Positions 44,124 to 52,777 of a stretch of 64,000 bases of DNA are shown here, in pieces. Location: the NCBI RefSeq assembly GCF_000231445.1, contig NZ_AGFR01000003.1, positions 124,001-188,000 on the forward strand, written 5' to 3'. Made by a program: the position numbers and the translations under genes. Below the pieces are notes generated by a model. It did no database searches. It was not told the DNA's origin and saw nothing but the letters and a program-made list of their open reading frames with translations. This DNA is from Commensalibacter intestini A911 (GTDB taxonomy: Bacteria; Pseudomonadota; Alphaproteobacteria; Acetobacterales; Acetobacteraceae). Each line of letters starts with the position of its first letter. The first letter of the stretch is position 1.

Positions 44124-44648
44124 ATGGATTCTTGTCTATTTAATTGGCAGAAATGTCATAGATTACAAAAACAACTTTCTGAGCTAGAGATAGATTGGCT
44201 ATTTGGTGAAGGGTCTTTGACGCAACGACTAACATTGCTTAGTAATCATCATTTTTCTTTAGCAGTTCTCTCGGAAAAAGAGACATATCTTAGAGAAGAT
44301 GAATATGTATATTTAAATATTGCTTCCTCACGAAAAGAACGGGTGAGGGAGGTTGTTTTAAAAGGGCATAATGAACCTTGGGTTTATGCTCGTAGTGTCA
44401 TTATCCCTGATGATAAAACTTCTGATACATTAATAGATATTGGCCAGAAACCGCTTGGGGCTATCTTATTTACCAGTAACCATTTTCAAAGGTCAGAATT
44501 AGAAGCTGCATCCTATCCAATCCATTTGATGCCATCATTATATCGTTATGACAATTTATAGGCAAGACGTTCTTGTTTTACAAGCCATCAACAAAAAATA
44601 CTTGTACAAGAAATATTCTTGCCACAATTTTGGTCTCAAACAAAATAG
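44124..44648 (+). pseudogene. ubiC: Chorismate-pyruvate lyase, interrupted by an in-frame TAG
   Basis: UbiC makes 4-hydroxybenzoate and pyruvate from chorismate, the first committed step of ubiquinone synthesis. Residues 1-145 match the family: EGSLTQRL, VREVVLKGHNEPWVYARSVI and IGQKPLGAILFTSNHF. A TAG stop at 44559-44561 then ends the frame, but the same frame continues for 28 codons with the missing C-terminus (ARRS, then VQEIFLP) to TAG at 44646. The stop replaces the Trp of the conserved (W)xRRS motif, one base change from TGG. The short product lacks the catalytic Glu of the ELFLP-like motif, so it should be inactive unless the amber codon is read through. A sequencing error is the main alternative. 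Confidence 0.85.
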
Positions 44649-44661
44649 ATATCTGGTTGAA

Positions 44662-45177
44662 TTACATTGCTAGCTTTAAATGTTCGCGAGCTTCTTTTGA
44701 GAGTTCGCTAGATGGGCACGCAATGATGGTTTCATCATCAACACCACAATCTTCAATAAATGTAATTCTTGCAAATTCGTCTACGATTTCAATTGGGTAA
44801 GTTGGACCAGCTTCGCGATATAGTTCGATCAACGGGATTGTATCATTGATAGCATGAGCAGCTTTTTCAGGGTGTTTAATAATCCAGTGTGGGAAAAATA
44901 AAGTCCCTTGGTAACAATGATCGACCAAATTAATAATAATACTGACGTTTGTTCCAGTTCTTTCAGTCCATGATAATTTACAGATATCTTTGGAAATTAG
45001 TGCCATATAAACATGTTGGTTTTTAATCCAACGATCGCCAATAACGCCATGATGAACGCGATAATCAACTCGGCCTGTATTTTTTATGTAAAGTTCATAA
45101 CTCCAGCCACTATTATAAGTAAATACAAAGCGTTTACCTATAAATTTTGAAAGATCATTTTTATCAAAGCCAAACAT
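44662..45177 (-). CDS. padC: Phenolic acid decarboxylase
   Basis: PadC decarboxylates p-coumaric, ferulic and caffeic acids to vinyl phenols, detoxifying plant phenolics without cofactors. The 171-residue product covers the whole lipocalin-like barrel and resembles enterobacterial enzymes: NGWxYE-like SGWSYELYIKN, DYRVHHGVIGDRW, SWTERTGT, FFPHWI, EFARITF. The conserved Arg (in DRW) and Glu (in WTE) are present, but the first Tyr of the Y-T-Y pair is Phe (F19-T-Y21). AAGGAAA lies before the ATG. No padR-type regulator is adjacent. It converges on the broken ubiC 13 bp away. Horizontal acquisition is plausible, because this family is scattered among bacteria. Confidence 0.88.
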   Translation of the reverse strand: MFGFDKNDLSKFIGKRFVFTYNSGWSYELYIKNTGRVDYRVHHGVIGDRWIKNQHVYMALISKDICKLSWTERTGTNVSIIINLVDHCYQGTLFFPHWIIKHPEKAAHAINDTIPLIELYREAGPTYPIEIVDEFARITFIEDCGVDDETIIACPSSELSKEAREHLKLAM

Positions 45178-45342
45178 AAAAAATTTCCTTGTACTAACGC
45201 GTATATTGATATTTTACAGATAAATGAGAAATGATTGAAAAGTTAATAATTTCAAAAATACAGTCGTTATTATTGTAAAATATTAAAGGTTTTGTAAAGA
45301 AAAATAATAAATCTTTTTAGAAATAATTTAAAGGTCAGTAAT

Positions 45343-45380
45343 AAAAAAAAGATCTTAAGAATTGAATCCTAAGATCTTTT
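45343..45380 (-). terminator. Terminator after carB
   Basis: An inverted repeat (AAAAGATCTTAAGA at 45347-45360, complement ending at 45380, one mismatch) is followed on the minus strand by eight T. It lies about 50 bases beyond the carB stop. Confidence 0.8.
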
Positions 45381-45427
45381 ACAAGTTAGTTTTAGTAGTA
45401 ATTAATTTTGTTTAAAAAGAATAAATT

Positions 45428-48400
45428 TTAATGTCTAAAGTAAGATTGTAATGGAGCAACGTCTGATTGCCCTTCACGTAATGCAGAGATCGCATGAACG
45501 GCAGCAATCGCACCAGCCATTGTGGTATAATAAGGGATACCATGTGTTAATGCAGAGTGACGAATATCAAAACTATCTGCAGCTGCTTGCGCACCTTGGA
45601 CAGTGTTAATAATCAACTGAACTTCTCCAGAAAGAATAGCATCAATACAGTGAGGGCGTCCTTCTAGCACTTTATTAACAACTTTAGCTTCAATGCCTGC
45701 TTGCTTTAATGTTTCAGCAGTGCCTCTGGTTGCTAAAATGGTAAAGCCCATTTCAGTTAATTTACGTCCTAATGAAGGTAAAGAAACACGATCATTTTGG
45801 CGCACAGAAAGGAAAACATTGCCTGATAAAGGTAAGCTTACACCAGCTCCTAATTGTGATTTTGCAAACGCGCGTTCAAAGGAAGTATCAATGCCCATGA
45901 CTTCACCTGTAGAGCGCATTTCTGGACCTAAGATAATATCAACATTTGGGAAACGTGCGAATGGGAAGACGGCTTCTTTAACAGCAACGTGACCAGAAAT
46001 TGAACGTTCGGTAAGAGCGAAAGATTTTAATTTTTCGCCAGCCATTACGCGAGCCCCAATTTTTGCGACAGGAACGCCTGTTGCTTTTGCCACAAAAGGA
46101 ACTGTTCTAGATGCGCGAGGATTGACCTCTAAAATAAAGATCTCATTATTTTTAATCGCATATTGAACGTTCATTAACCCAACAATACCCAATGCTTTGG
46201 CTAAGGTTGAAGTTTGTGCTTTGAGTTCCGTTACAATGGCAGGCGATAACGTATAGGGTGGGATTGAACATGCACTGTCACCAGAGTGAATACCTGCTTG
46301 CTCAATATGTTCCATAACCCCAGCAACATAGACATCTTCGCCATCAGCAACACAATCAACATCTGTTTCAATTGCGTCGCTTAAATATTGATCAATCAAT
46401 AATGGGCCAGAAGTTACGTCAATACCAGCTGATTGTAGAACTTCACGCAGATAACGATGTAAGCTTGGTTTATCGTAAACGATTTCCATTGCGCGACCAC
46501 CTAAAACATAAGATGGACGAATAACAACAGGATATCCAATTTTTTCTGCAATTTGTTCAGCTTCATCACCGTTGCGAGCAATTCCATTGGAAGGCTGGCG
46601 TAGGCCAAGTTTTTGTAACAATACTTGGAAACGTTCGCGATCTTCAGCTAAATCAATAGCATCAGCAGGGGTGCCAAGTAATGGAATGCCAGCTTCCTCC
46701 AATGCTTTGGAAAGTTTTAATGGTGTTTGACCACCATATTGAACGATACATCCTTTAACTTTGCCGTTTTGTTGTTCACGACGGATTAAAGAAATGACAT
46801 CTTCATTGGTTAATGGCTCGAAATACAAACGGTCAGAAGTATCATAGTCTGTTGAAACAGTTTCTGGGTTACAATTAACCATGATGGTTTCGTAACCAGC
46901 TTCTCTAAGTGCATAAGAGGCATGAACACAGCAATAATCGAACTCAATCCCTTGTCCAATACGGTTTGGCCCACCACCTAAGATGATGATTTTTTCACGA
47001 TCTGTAGGGTTGCTTTCACAAACAGGAGTATTAAAGCTGCCTTCATATGTTGAGTACATATATGAAGTCGAAGATGCGAACTCACCTGCACAGGTATCGA
47101 TACGTCTGTAAACAGCATGAACGTCCAAGCTGTCACGTAATTGGGTGACATCAGCTTCGGTTGTGTTTGTTAATACGGCAAGTTGTTTATCAGAGAAGCC
47201 AAGTGCTTTGATCGCTCTGAGCTGGTAAGTATCTTTTGGTAAACCATGTGCTTTTAAATCATTTTCAGTTTGAATGATTTTTTCTAGTTCACGTAGGAAC
47301 CAAAAATCAAAACGGCAAGCTTCATGAATGCGTTCCAAAGATAATCCTGCACGGATTGCTTGGGCTGCCATTAAAATACGATTTGGACGAGGTTGAGAAA
47401 GTGCTGCACGGAATGCATCTTCATCACCATCCCCGGGGATTTCAACAGGATCCAATCCAGCAAGACCGATTTCCATAGAGCGAAGCCCTTTTTGTAAAGC
47501 TTCTGGGAAGCTACGTCCAATAGCCATTGCTTCACCAACAGATTTCATGCTGGTGCTGAGAAGAGCAGGGGTTCCAGGGAATTTTTCGAATGTAAAGCGA
47601 GGGATTTTAATAACTACATAATCAATCGTAGGTTCGAATGATGCTGGTGTTGTTTTGGTAATATCGTTCTTTAATTCGTCTAACGTATAACCAACCGCTA
47701 ATTTTGCAGCAATTTTAGCAATTGGGAAACCGGTTGCTTTGGAAGCAAGAGCTGATGAGCGAGAAACACGAGGGTTCATTTCGATGACAACCATACGGCC
47801 ATCAACAGGGTTTAAGCCAAATTGTACGTTTGATCCGCCTGTATCTACACCAATTGCTCGTAAACATGCAATGGAGGCATCACGCATCCGTTGATATTCT
47901 TTATCTGTTAAGGTTAATGCAGGAGCAACCGTGATTGAATCGCCTGTATGAATTCCCATCGGATCAATATTTTCGATCGAACAAATAATGATACAGTTAT
48001 CTGCACTGTCGCGGACAACTTCCATTTCATATTCTTTCCAACCCAAAATGCTTTCTTCAATAAGCACTTCTGTTGTTGGTGACGCGTCTAATCCAGAGGT
48101 AACAATTTGCTCAAATTCATCTTTGTTATAAGCAATACCGCCACCAGAACCACCTAACGTAAAAGATGGACGAATAACAGCTGGAAGCCCTGTGAATTTT
48201 AAAGCTTCTCTAGCTTCTTCTAGGGTATGAGCGATTGTGCTGCGTGGGCTTTCAATGCCGATTTTTTCCATGGTTTCACGGAATTTTAAACGATCTTCAG
48301 CACGATCAATGACGTCTGCTTTTGCGCCGATCAGTTCGACATTATGCTTTTGTAAGAAACCAGATTTATCCAATGCCATCGCTGTATTTAAAGCAGTTTG

Positions 48401-48676
48401 CCCACCCATTGTTGGTAGAATTGCATCAGGTTTTTCTTTAAGAATAATTTTTTCAACGGTTTCTGGGGTGATTGGCTCAATATAAGTTGCATCGGCCATA
48501 TCTGGATCTGTCATGATTGTGGCTGGGTTAGAGTTAACCAAAATCACGCGATAGCCTTCTTCTCTCAACGCTTTACACGCTTGAGCACCAGAATAATCGA
48601 ATTCACATGCCTGACCGATCACAATCGGTCCAGCACCAATAATCATAATAGAGGATATGTCTGTCCGTTTAGGCAT
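45428..48676 (-). CDS. carB: Carbamoyl-phosphate synthase large subunit
   Basis: CarB makes carbamoyl phosphate for arginine and pyrimidines from bicarbonate, ammonia and two ATP. The 1082-residue product has two ATP-grasp halves, each starting with a nucleotide-binding motif ([20 protein letters not shown] and [20 protein letters not shown]), an oligomerisation domain between them (about residues 405-555), and a C-terminal MGS-like allosteric domain (about 940-1075). It follows carA by 9 bp and is co-transcribed. Length and motifs are standard. Confidence 0.98.
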   Translation of the reverse strand: MPKRTDISSIMIIGAGPIVIGQACEFDYSGAQACKALREEGYRVILVNSNPATIMTDPDMADATYIEPITPETVEKIILKEKPDAILPTMGGQTALNTAMALDKSGFLQKHNVELIGAKADVIDRAEDRLKFRETMEKIGIESPRSTIAHTLEEAREALKFTGLPAVIRPSFTLGGSGGGIAYNKDEFEQIVTSGLDASPTTEVLIEESILGWKEYEMEVVRDSADNCIIICSIENIDPMGIHTGDSITVAPALTLTDKEYQRMRDASIACLRAIGVDTGGSNVQFGLNPVDGRMVVIEMNPRVSRSSALASKATGFPIAKIAAKLAVGYTLDELKNDITKTTPASFEPTIDYVVIKIPRFTFEKFPGTPALLSTSMKSVGEAMAIGRSFPEALQKGLRSMEIGLAGLDPVEIPGDGDEDAFRAALSQPRPNRILMAAQAIRAGLSLERIHEACRFDFWFLRELEKIIQTENDLKAHGLPKDTYQLRAIKALGFSDKQLAVLTNTTEADVTQLRDSLDVHAVYRRIDTCAGEFASSTSYMYSTYEGSFNTPVCESNPTDREKIIILGGGPNRIGQGIEFDYCCVHASYALREAGYETIMVNCNPETVSTDYDTSDRLYFEPLTNEDVISLIRREQQNGKVKGCIVQYGGQTPLKLSKALEEAGIPLLGTPADAIDLAEDRERFQVLLQKLGLRQPSNGIARNGDEAEQIAEKIGYPVVIRPSYVLGGRAMEIVYDKPSLHRYLREVLQSAGIDVTSGPLLIDQYLSDAIETDVDCVADGEDVYVAGVMEHIEQAGIHSGDSACSIPPYTLSPAIVTELKAQTSTLAKALGIVGLMNVQYAIKNNEIFILEVNPRASRTVPFVAKATGVPVAKIGARVMAGEKLKSFALTERSISGHVAVKEAVFPFARFPNVDIILGPEMRSTGEVMGIDTSFERAFAKSQLGAGVSLPLSGNVFLSVRQNDRVSLPSLGRKLTEMGFTILATRGTAETLKQAGIEAKVVNKVLEGRPHCIDAILSGEVQLIINTVQGAQAAADSFDIRHSALTHGIPYYTTMAGAIAAVHAISALREGQSDVAPLQSYFRH

Positions 48677-48685
48677 AGGAACACC

Positions 48686-50059
48686 TTATTGTTTTTTGTG
48701 AGGAGAATGTTGATCCATTAATTCCGCAAAGCGTTGGAATAAATAATGGCTATCGGTTGGGCCAGGGCTGGCTTCTGGATGGTATTGCACAGAGAATGCA
48801 GGATACTTGTCCGAAGCAATCCCTTCGTTTGATCCATCAAATAAATTAATATGAGTTGCATGCGCATCAGAAGGAAGGCTGTTAGGATCCACAGCAAAGC
48901 CATGATTTTGACTGGTGATTTCAACTTTTCCTGTTTTTAGATCTTTTACAGGTTGGTTTGCCCCACGATGTCCTTGTTCTAATTTGTAGGTTTTACCACC
49001 TAAAGCATGGGCTAATAGTTGATGTCCAAGGCAAATACCAAAAATAGGAATTCTTTTTTCAAGAAGTTCTTTTAACACAGGAACTGTATAATGAGTTGTT
49101 GCTGCAGGATCTGCAGGGCCATTGGATAAGAAAACACCATCAGGATTATGACTAAGAATTTCTTCAGCAGAGGTAGTGGCTGGTACAACGGTAAGGTTAC
49201 AACCAACTTCAATTAGGTTGCGGAAAATATTATATTTTGCACCATAATCAATTGCAACGACATTATATGTTTTGCTAGGTTTGGGAGATGTTTCGTCGCC
49301 CCAATGCCAAACGCCATCTTTCCATTGGTGTGGTTTTGCGCAAGTGACTTCCTTGGCTAAATCCATTCCTTGCAATCCAGGCCATGCTTTTACTTTTGCT
49401 TGTAAAGCATCAATGTCAAAGATGCCATCTTCAGGGAAGTATAATAAAGCACTTTGAGGGCCGTGGTCGCGGATGCGTAAGGTTAATGTGCGTGTATCAA
49501 TGCCGCAAATACCTGTAACATTTTGTTCTTTCAACCAATTTTGCAAAGATTCACTTGAACGCCAATTTCCAGGCTCAGTGACTTGTTGTTTAACAATTAA
49601 GCCTTTTGCAACAATTTTATTGTCTTCATTATCATCAATATTTGTGCCAACATTTCCGATGTGAGGAAAAGTAAAAGTAATTAATTGTCCAGCAAAAGAA
49701 GGATCAGTTAAAGTTTCTTGGTATCCCGTCATGCTGGTTGAAAAGCAGATTTCTCCAATGGCAAGATTGTTTTTTGAAGAATATGCACCAAATCCAATTC
49801 CCCATAAAATAGTACCGTCCTCCAGAAGAAGAACGGCATTTGCACCTGCTGGGCAGGTATGAGGAGTCGAATCGTTAATTTCGTTTGGTTGTAAATCAGA
49901 CAATGTTAGACCCGTTTCTTGAATAATAGTTGCCCAATGTTTGGATGGAATGGCACGGGCTTGTTTCCATTTGCGGATGGCCTCGGTGCTTACTTTTGTG
50001 ATGCGGGCGGCTTGTTCAATCCCCCCAAGGCGAGAAATAATTGTATCAATATCCATCAT
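48686..50059 (-). CDS. carA: Carbamoyl-phosphate synthase small subunit with N-terminal HTH domain
   Basis: CarA hydrolyses glutamine and channels ammonia to CarB. Residues about 70-450 are a complete CarA: GANAVLLLEDGTILWGIGFG, FSTSMTGYQETLTDPS, the catalytic Cys in GICLGHQLLAHALGG (about residue 343) and VQYHPEASPGP with the His/Glu pair. The first about 60 residues are an extra Cro/YdaS-like helix-turn-helix domain (RLGGIEQAARI, STEAIRKWKQARAIPSKHW), joined by a short polar linker. The protein is therefore 457 residues rather than about 380. An in-frame TTG at the linker (in TLSDL) has no ribosome site, so separate expression is unlikely. I believe NCBI names such a small domain carph-isopro. 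Any DNA-binding role is inference. Confidence 0.95.
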   Translation of the reverse strand: MMDIDTIISRLGGIEQAARITKVSTEAIRKWKQARAIPSKHWATIIQETGLTLSDLQPNEINDSTPHTCPAGANAVLLLEDGTILWGIGFGAYSSKNNLAIGEICFSTSMTGYQETLTDPSFAGQLITFTFPHIGNVGTNIDDNEDNKIVAKGLIVKQQVTEPGNWRSSESLQNWLKEQNVTGICGIDTRTLTLRIRDHGPQSALLYFPEDGIFDIDALQAKVKAWPGLQGMDLAKEVTCAKPHQWKDGVWHWGDETSPKPSKTYNVVAIDYGAKYNIFRNLIEVGCNLTVVPATTSAEEILSHNPDGVFLSNGPADPAATTHYTVPVLKELLEKRIPIFGICLGHQLLAHALGGKTYKLEQGHRGANQPVKDLKTGKVEITSQNHGFAVDPNSLPSDAHATHINLFDGSNEGIASDKYPAFSVQYHPEASPGPTDSHYLFQRFAELMDQHSPHKKQ

Positions 50060-50108
50060 GTCCTTATGTCCTTTGCTGGACGAATGTCGTATACTCTATA
50101 TAATCGAT

Positions 50109-50163
50109 TGGGAAAAAAATTCCCAGAGTAATTGTGAAAAATTTTTACATGGAAAAAATTTCC
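50109..50163. promoter_or_regulatory. A/T-centred palindromes in the carA-yqeY divergent region
   Basis: TGGGAA-N5-TTCCCA occupies 50109-50125, AAAAATTTTT 50137-50146, and GGAAA-N3-TTTCC 50151-50163. The first lies just upstream of a TATATA-like -10 for carA on the minus strand (near 50096-50101). They could be operator sites or bent DNA. The binding protein is unknown; the HTH domain on CarA is a speculative candidate. Confidence 0.4.
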
Positions 50164-50217
50164 TATTTTCAGTAAAGATTAAAAGAATATTTTAATTAAA
50201 AAGGATGGAGGATCCAC

Positions 50218-50673
50218 ATGGATTTACGTGAACGTTTTAAAGAAGAACTTAAAACAGCAATGAAAGCAAAAGAAGCTGAAAAAGTTTCAACCTTGCGTAT
50301 GATTGGTGCGAAATTAAAGGATTTAGATATCGGTGCTCGTCCAAAAGGGATTGAGCAAGTGGGTGAAGAAGAGATCATTGCAATGTTAAAAGGCATGATT
50401 AAATCTCGTCGCGAATCCATGGAAATGTATCAACAAGCTAATCGTAGCGACTTAGCTGACAAAGAAGAAAGTGAAATTGTTGTGATTGAAACGTTTCTTC
50501 CAGCTCAGCTTGATGATGCAGGAATTGCAAAAGCTGTTGACGAAGCGATGGCACAAACAGGTGCAGCCTCTGTAAAAGATATGGGGAAAGTTATGGCTTT
50601 CTTAAAAGAAAATTATGGTGCAGTCATTGATTTCTCAAAGGTAAATCCTTTAGTTAAAGCAAAACTTTCTTAA
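50218..50673 (+). CDS. GatB/YqeY domain protein
   Basis: This 151-residue helical protein is of the YqeY family, which resembles the tail domain of the GatB/GatE amidotransferase subunit and is thought to bind tRNA. Motifs are LRERFKEELKTAMKAKEAEK, STLRMIGAKLKD, and a C-terminal QTGAASVKDMGKVMAFLKE. Length matches the family. ATGGAGGATCCAC precedes the ATG. It lies 24 bp upstream of dnaG, the usual alphaproteobacterial yqeY-dnaG-rpoD order, and is transcribed divergently from carAB. Confidence 0.92.
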   Translation: MDLRERFKEELKTAMKAKEAEKVSTLRMIGAKLKDLDIGARPKGIEQVGEEEIIAMLKGMIKSRRESMEMYQQANRSDLADKEESEIVVIETFLPAQLDDAGIAKAVDEAMAQTGAASVKDMGKVMAFLKENYGAVIDFSKVNPLVKAKLS

Positions 50674-50697
50674 GATTTATAATGAAGCAGGTGACTT

Positions 50698-52518
50698 GTG
50701 GCGTTTGATCAACGATTTCTTGAGGAGTTACGGCAACGTCTTCCTTTACACAGTATCATTTCAAGAAAAGTAAAGGTTGCACGCTCAGGTCGTCACTGGA
50801 AAGCTTGTTGTCCTTTTCACGGTGAAAAGACACCTTCTTTTTATATTTATGATGATCACTTTCATTGCTATGGCTGTGGTGTGCATGGAGATGTGATTTC
50901 CTTTGTTATGCAAAGTGAAGGACGTAGTTTTAATGAAGCGGTATCAGAATTAGCATCATTAGCAGGCATAGAAGTTCCTGAACAAACACCACAGCAAAAA
51001 CAACGTCAAGAACAACAGCATAACTTATATGAGCTAATGACTGCAGCTCATGAATATTATTTATCTGAGTTTCAAACGCCCAAAGCAAGAGTGGCACGCG
51101 AGTATTTATTAAATCGTGGGATTACGCAGCAAACTATTCGCGAGTTTGGTTTGTGTTGGTCTGGTGATGGTCGTGGTGGACTAGTTGAATATCTAAAAAC
51201 AAAAGGATATGAGTTAAAGCATATCGGTGAAGCTGGTTTATTAAGGCGGCAAGCAGATGGTCAATGGGGAGGGGAGCTCTTCTTTAACCGTGTTATGTAT
51301 CCGATATGTGATAAGCGTGGCAGAGTGATTGCCTTTGGTGGGCGTATTATTGGTGATGGTCAGCCAAAATATTTGAACAGCCCAGAAACCCCTTTATTTT
51401 CCAAACGACGTGTTTTGTTTGGGTTAAATCACTTATCCTCTGTTTTTTCTCGGAAAGATATTGATCCTTTGTATAATACAGTAATCGTCGTTGAGGGATA
51501 TATGGATGTTATTGCGTTATATCAGGCGGGTTTTCATGGTGCTGTTGCTCCTTTAGGGACGGCATTAACTCAAGATCAATTAGGATTATTGTGGAGGGCA
51601 AGTTCTCAACCTGTATTATGTTTTGATGGAGATGGTGCAGGTCGTAGAGCAATGTTGCATGCTGCTGAAGAGGCTCTGCCAATTTTAACGTCTGAGCAAA
51701 CATTAAATTTTATTTCACTTCCTGATGGTGAAGATCCAGATAGTTTTGTGCAGCGTTATGGATCGGAAGCATTTATTAACATTATTCGTCAGAGAAAAAA
51801 TCTAAGTGAAACATTGTATACGCTTTCGGTGAATGCAATGACCGATCAATCGCCAGAACAGAGAGCAGCACTGAAAGCGCGTTTGACTTTTATTGCACAG
51901 CAAATTACAGATCAAAATTTATCCAAAGAATATCGTAAGGTACTGATGGATCGGTTTTATGAACAGTTTTATCCTCGTAATGGTAAATTTGATCGTAAGT
52001 CCCTATCTAATAAACAGAAAAGTCTAGTGTTGAATACGCAGCTCGTGCGTCCGACTATACATAAAAATCAGGTTGATTATGAACGGATGTGTATTTTAAT
52101 TGCTTTATTGTTGTATTGTCCTATAATTATAGCGAGTGTTGAAGAAGCACTTTGTCGTTTAGAGTTGCCAGAAGATCTGGCTCAAATAAGAGAGGCTTTA
52201 TTAGATTTGCCCTATGAGCATGAAGATATTTCGCTGTATTTAAAGCAAAAAAACATATTTGAATTAGCAGAAAAAATTAAAAAAAGCTCTAATTTAACCT
52301 TGTTAAATCATAATAATTACGATAAAAATTCTGATTTTCAACAGGTTGAAAAGCAATGGTGGCATTTTTATGGATGGTTAAATATCCAAGAGCTAGAAGA
52401 TCAAGTTGTTCAAGCACAACAAGCATGGATACAGTCACCAGATGAAAAAAATCAACGCACCTTAATCGCTCGGTTAAATGCTTTGGAGGCTGTTAAACGT
52501 GGTGAAATTGATACATGA
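50698..52518 (+). CDS. dnaG: DNA primase
   Basis: DnaG makes RNA primers for replication. The 606-residue product has the N-terminal CHC2 zinc finger (about residues 37-65: CCPFHGEKTPSF, HCYGCGVHGD), the catalytic core with NRVMYPICDKRGRVIAFGGR, a TOPRIM fold (VVVEGYMDVIALYQAGF, then FDGDGAGRRA, about 260-330), and a diverged C-terminal DnaB-interaction region. The start is GTG at 50698 after CAGGTGA. The C-terminal 150 residues are AT rich and weakly conserved, as usual. rpoD follows after about 260 bp. Confidence 0.97.
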   Translation: MAFDQRFLEELRQRLPLHSIISRKVKVARSGRHWKACCPFHGEKTPSFYIYDDHFHCYGCGVHGDVISFVMQSEGRSFNEAVSELASLAGIEVPEQTPQQKQRQEQQHNLYELMTAAHEYYLSEFQTPKARVAREYLLNRGITQQTIREFGLCWSGDGRGGLVEYLKTKGYELKHIGEAGLLRRQADGQWGGELFFNRVMYPICDKRGRVIAFGGRIIGDGQPKYLNSPETPLFSKRRVLFGLNHLSSVFSRKDIDPLYNTVIVVEGYMDVIALYQAGFHGAVAPLGTALTQDQLGLLWRASSQPVLCFDGDGAGRRAMLHAAEEALPILTSEQTLNFISLPDGEDPDSFVQRYGSEAFINIIRQRKNLSETLYTLSVNAMTDQSPEQRAALKARLTFIAQQITDQNLSKEYRKVLMDRFYEQFYPRNGKFDRKSLSNKQKSLVLNTQLVRPTIHKNQVDYERMCILIALLLYCPIIIASVEEALCRLELPEDLAQIREALLDLPYEHEDISLYLKQKNIFELAEKIKKSSNLTLLNHNNYDKNSDFQQVEKQWWHFYGWLNIQELEDQVVQAQQAWIQSPDEKNQRTLIARLNALEAVKRGEIDT

Positions 52519-52777
52519 GTAACATATTATATAAAGATTTAAGAAGATTTTTGATTTAAATCTTGATTTATCCTAATAAAACATCATTTCTATGTAATGA
52601 TTTATTTTTGGCTATAACAGTTGTTCCGCTAACCCTTCGTAATATACAAGTATAGGGTTTAAAAGAGCCAATAAAAGAGTCAGTGAGTTGTAGTTTTATT
52701 TATTGATCAGTTGTTTGTTAATATTTAAAAAAATAGCGCTATATTAAGTAGTATCTATTTATTCTTTGAGGCGGAAA

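Noticed and set aside
44573-44800. A 75-codon plus-strand frame beginning after the ubiC amber codon
   Set aside because: It is in a different frame from the ubiC tail and mostly antisense to padC. The in-frame ubiC continuation to 44648 explains the region better.
49272-50195. Plus-strand frames opposite carA
   Set aside because: They are antisense to conserved CarA motifs and have no homology or ribosome sites.
52631-52659. AACCCT/AGGGTT inverted repeat upstream of rpoD as a terminator or operator
   Set aside because: Arms are only 6 bp with a 17-base loop and no T run; too weak to support.
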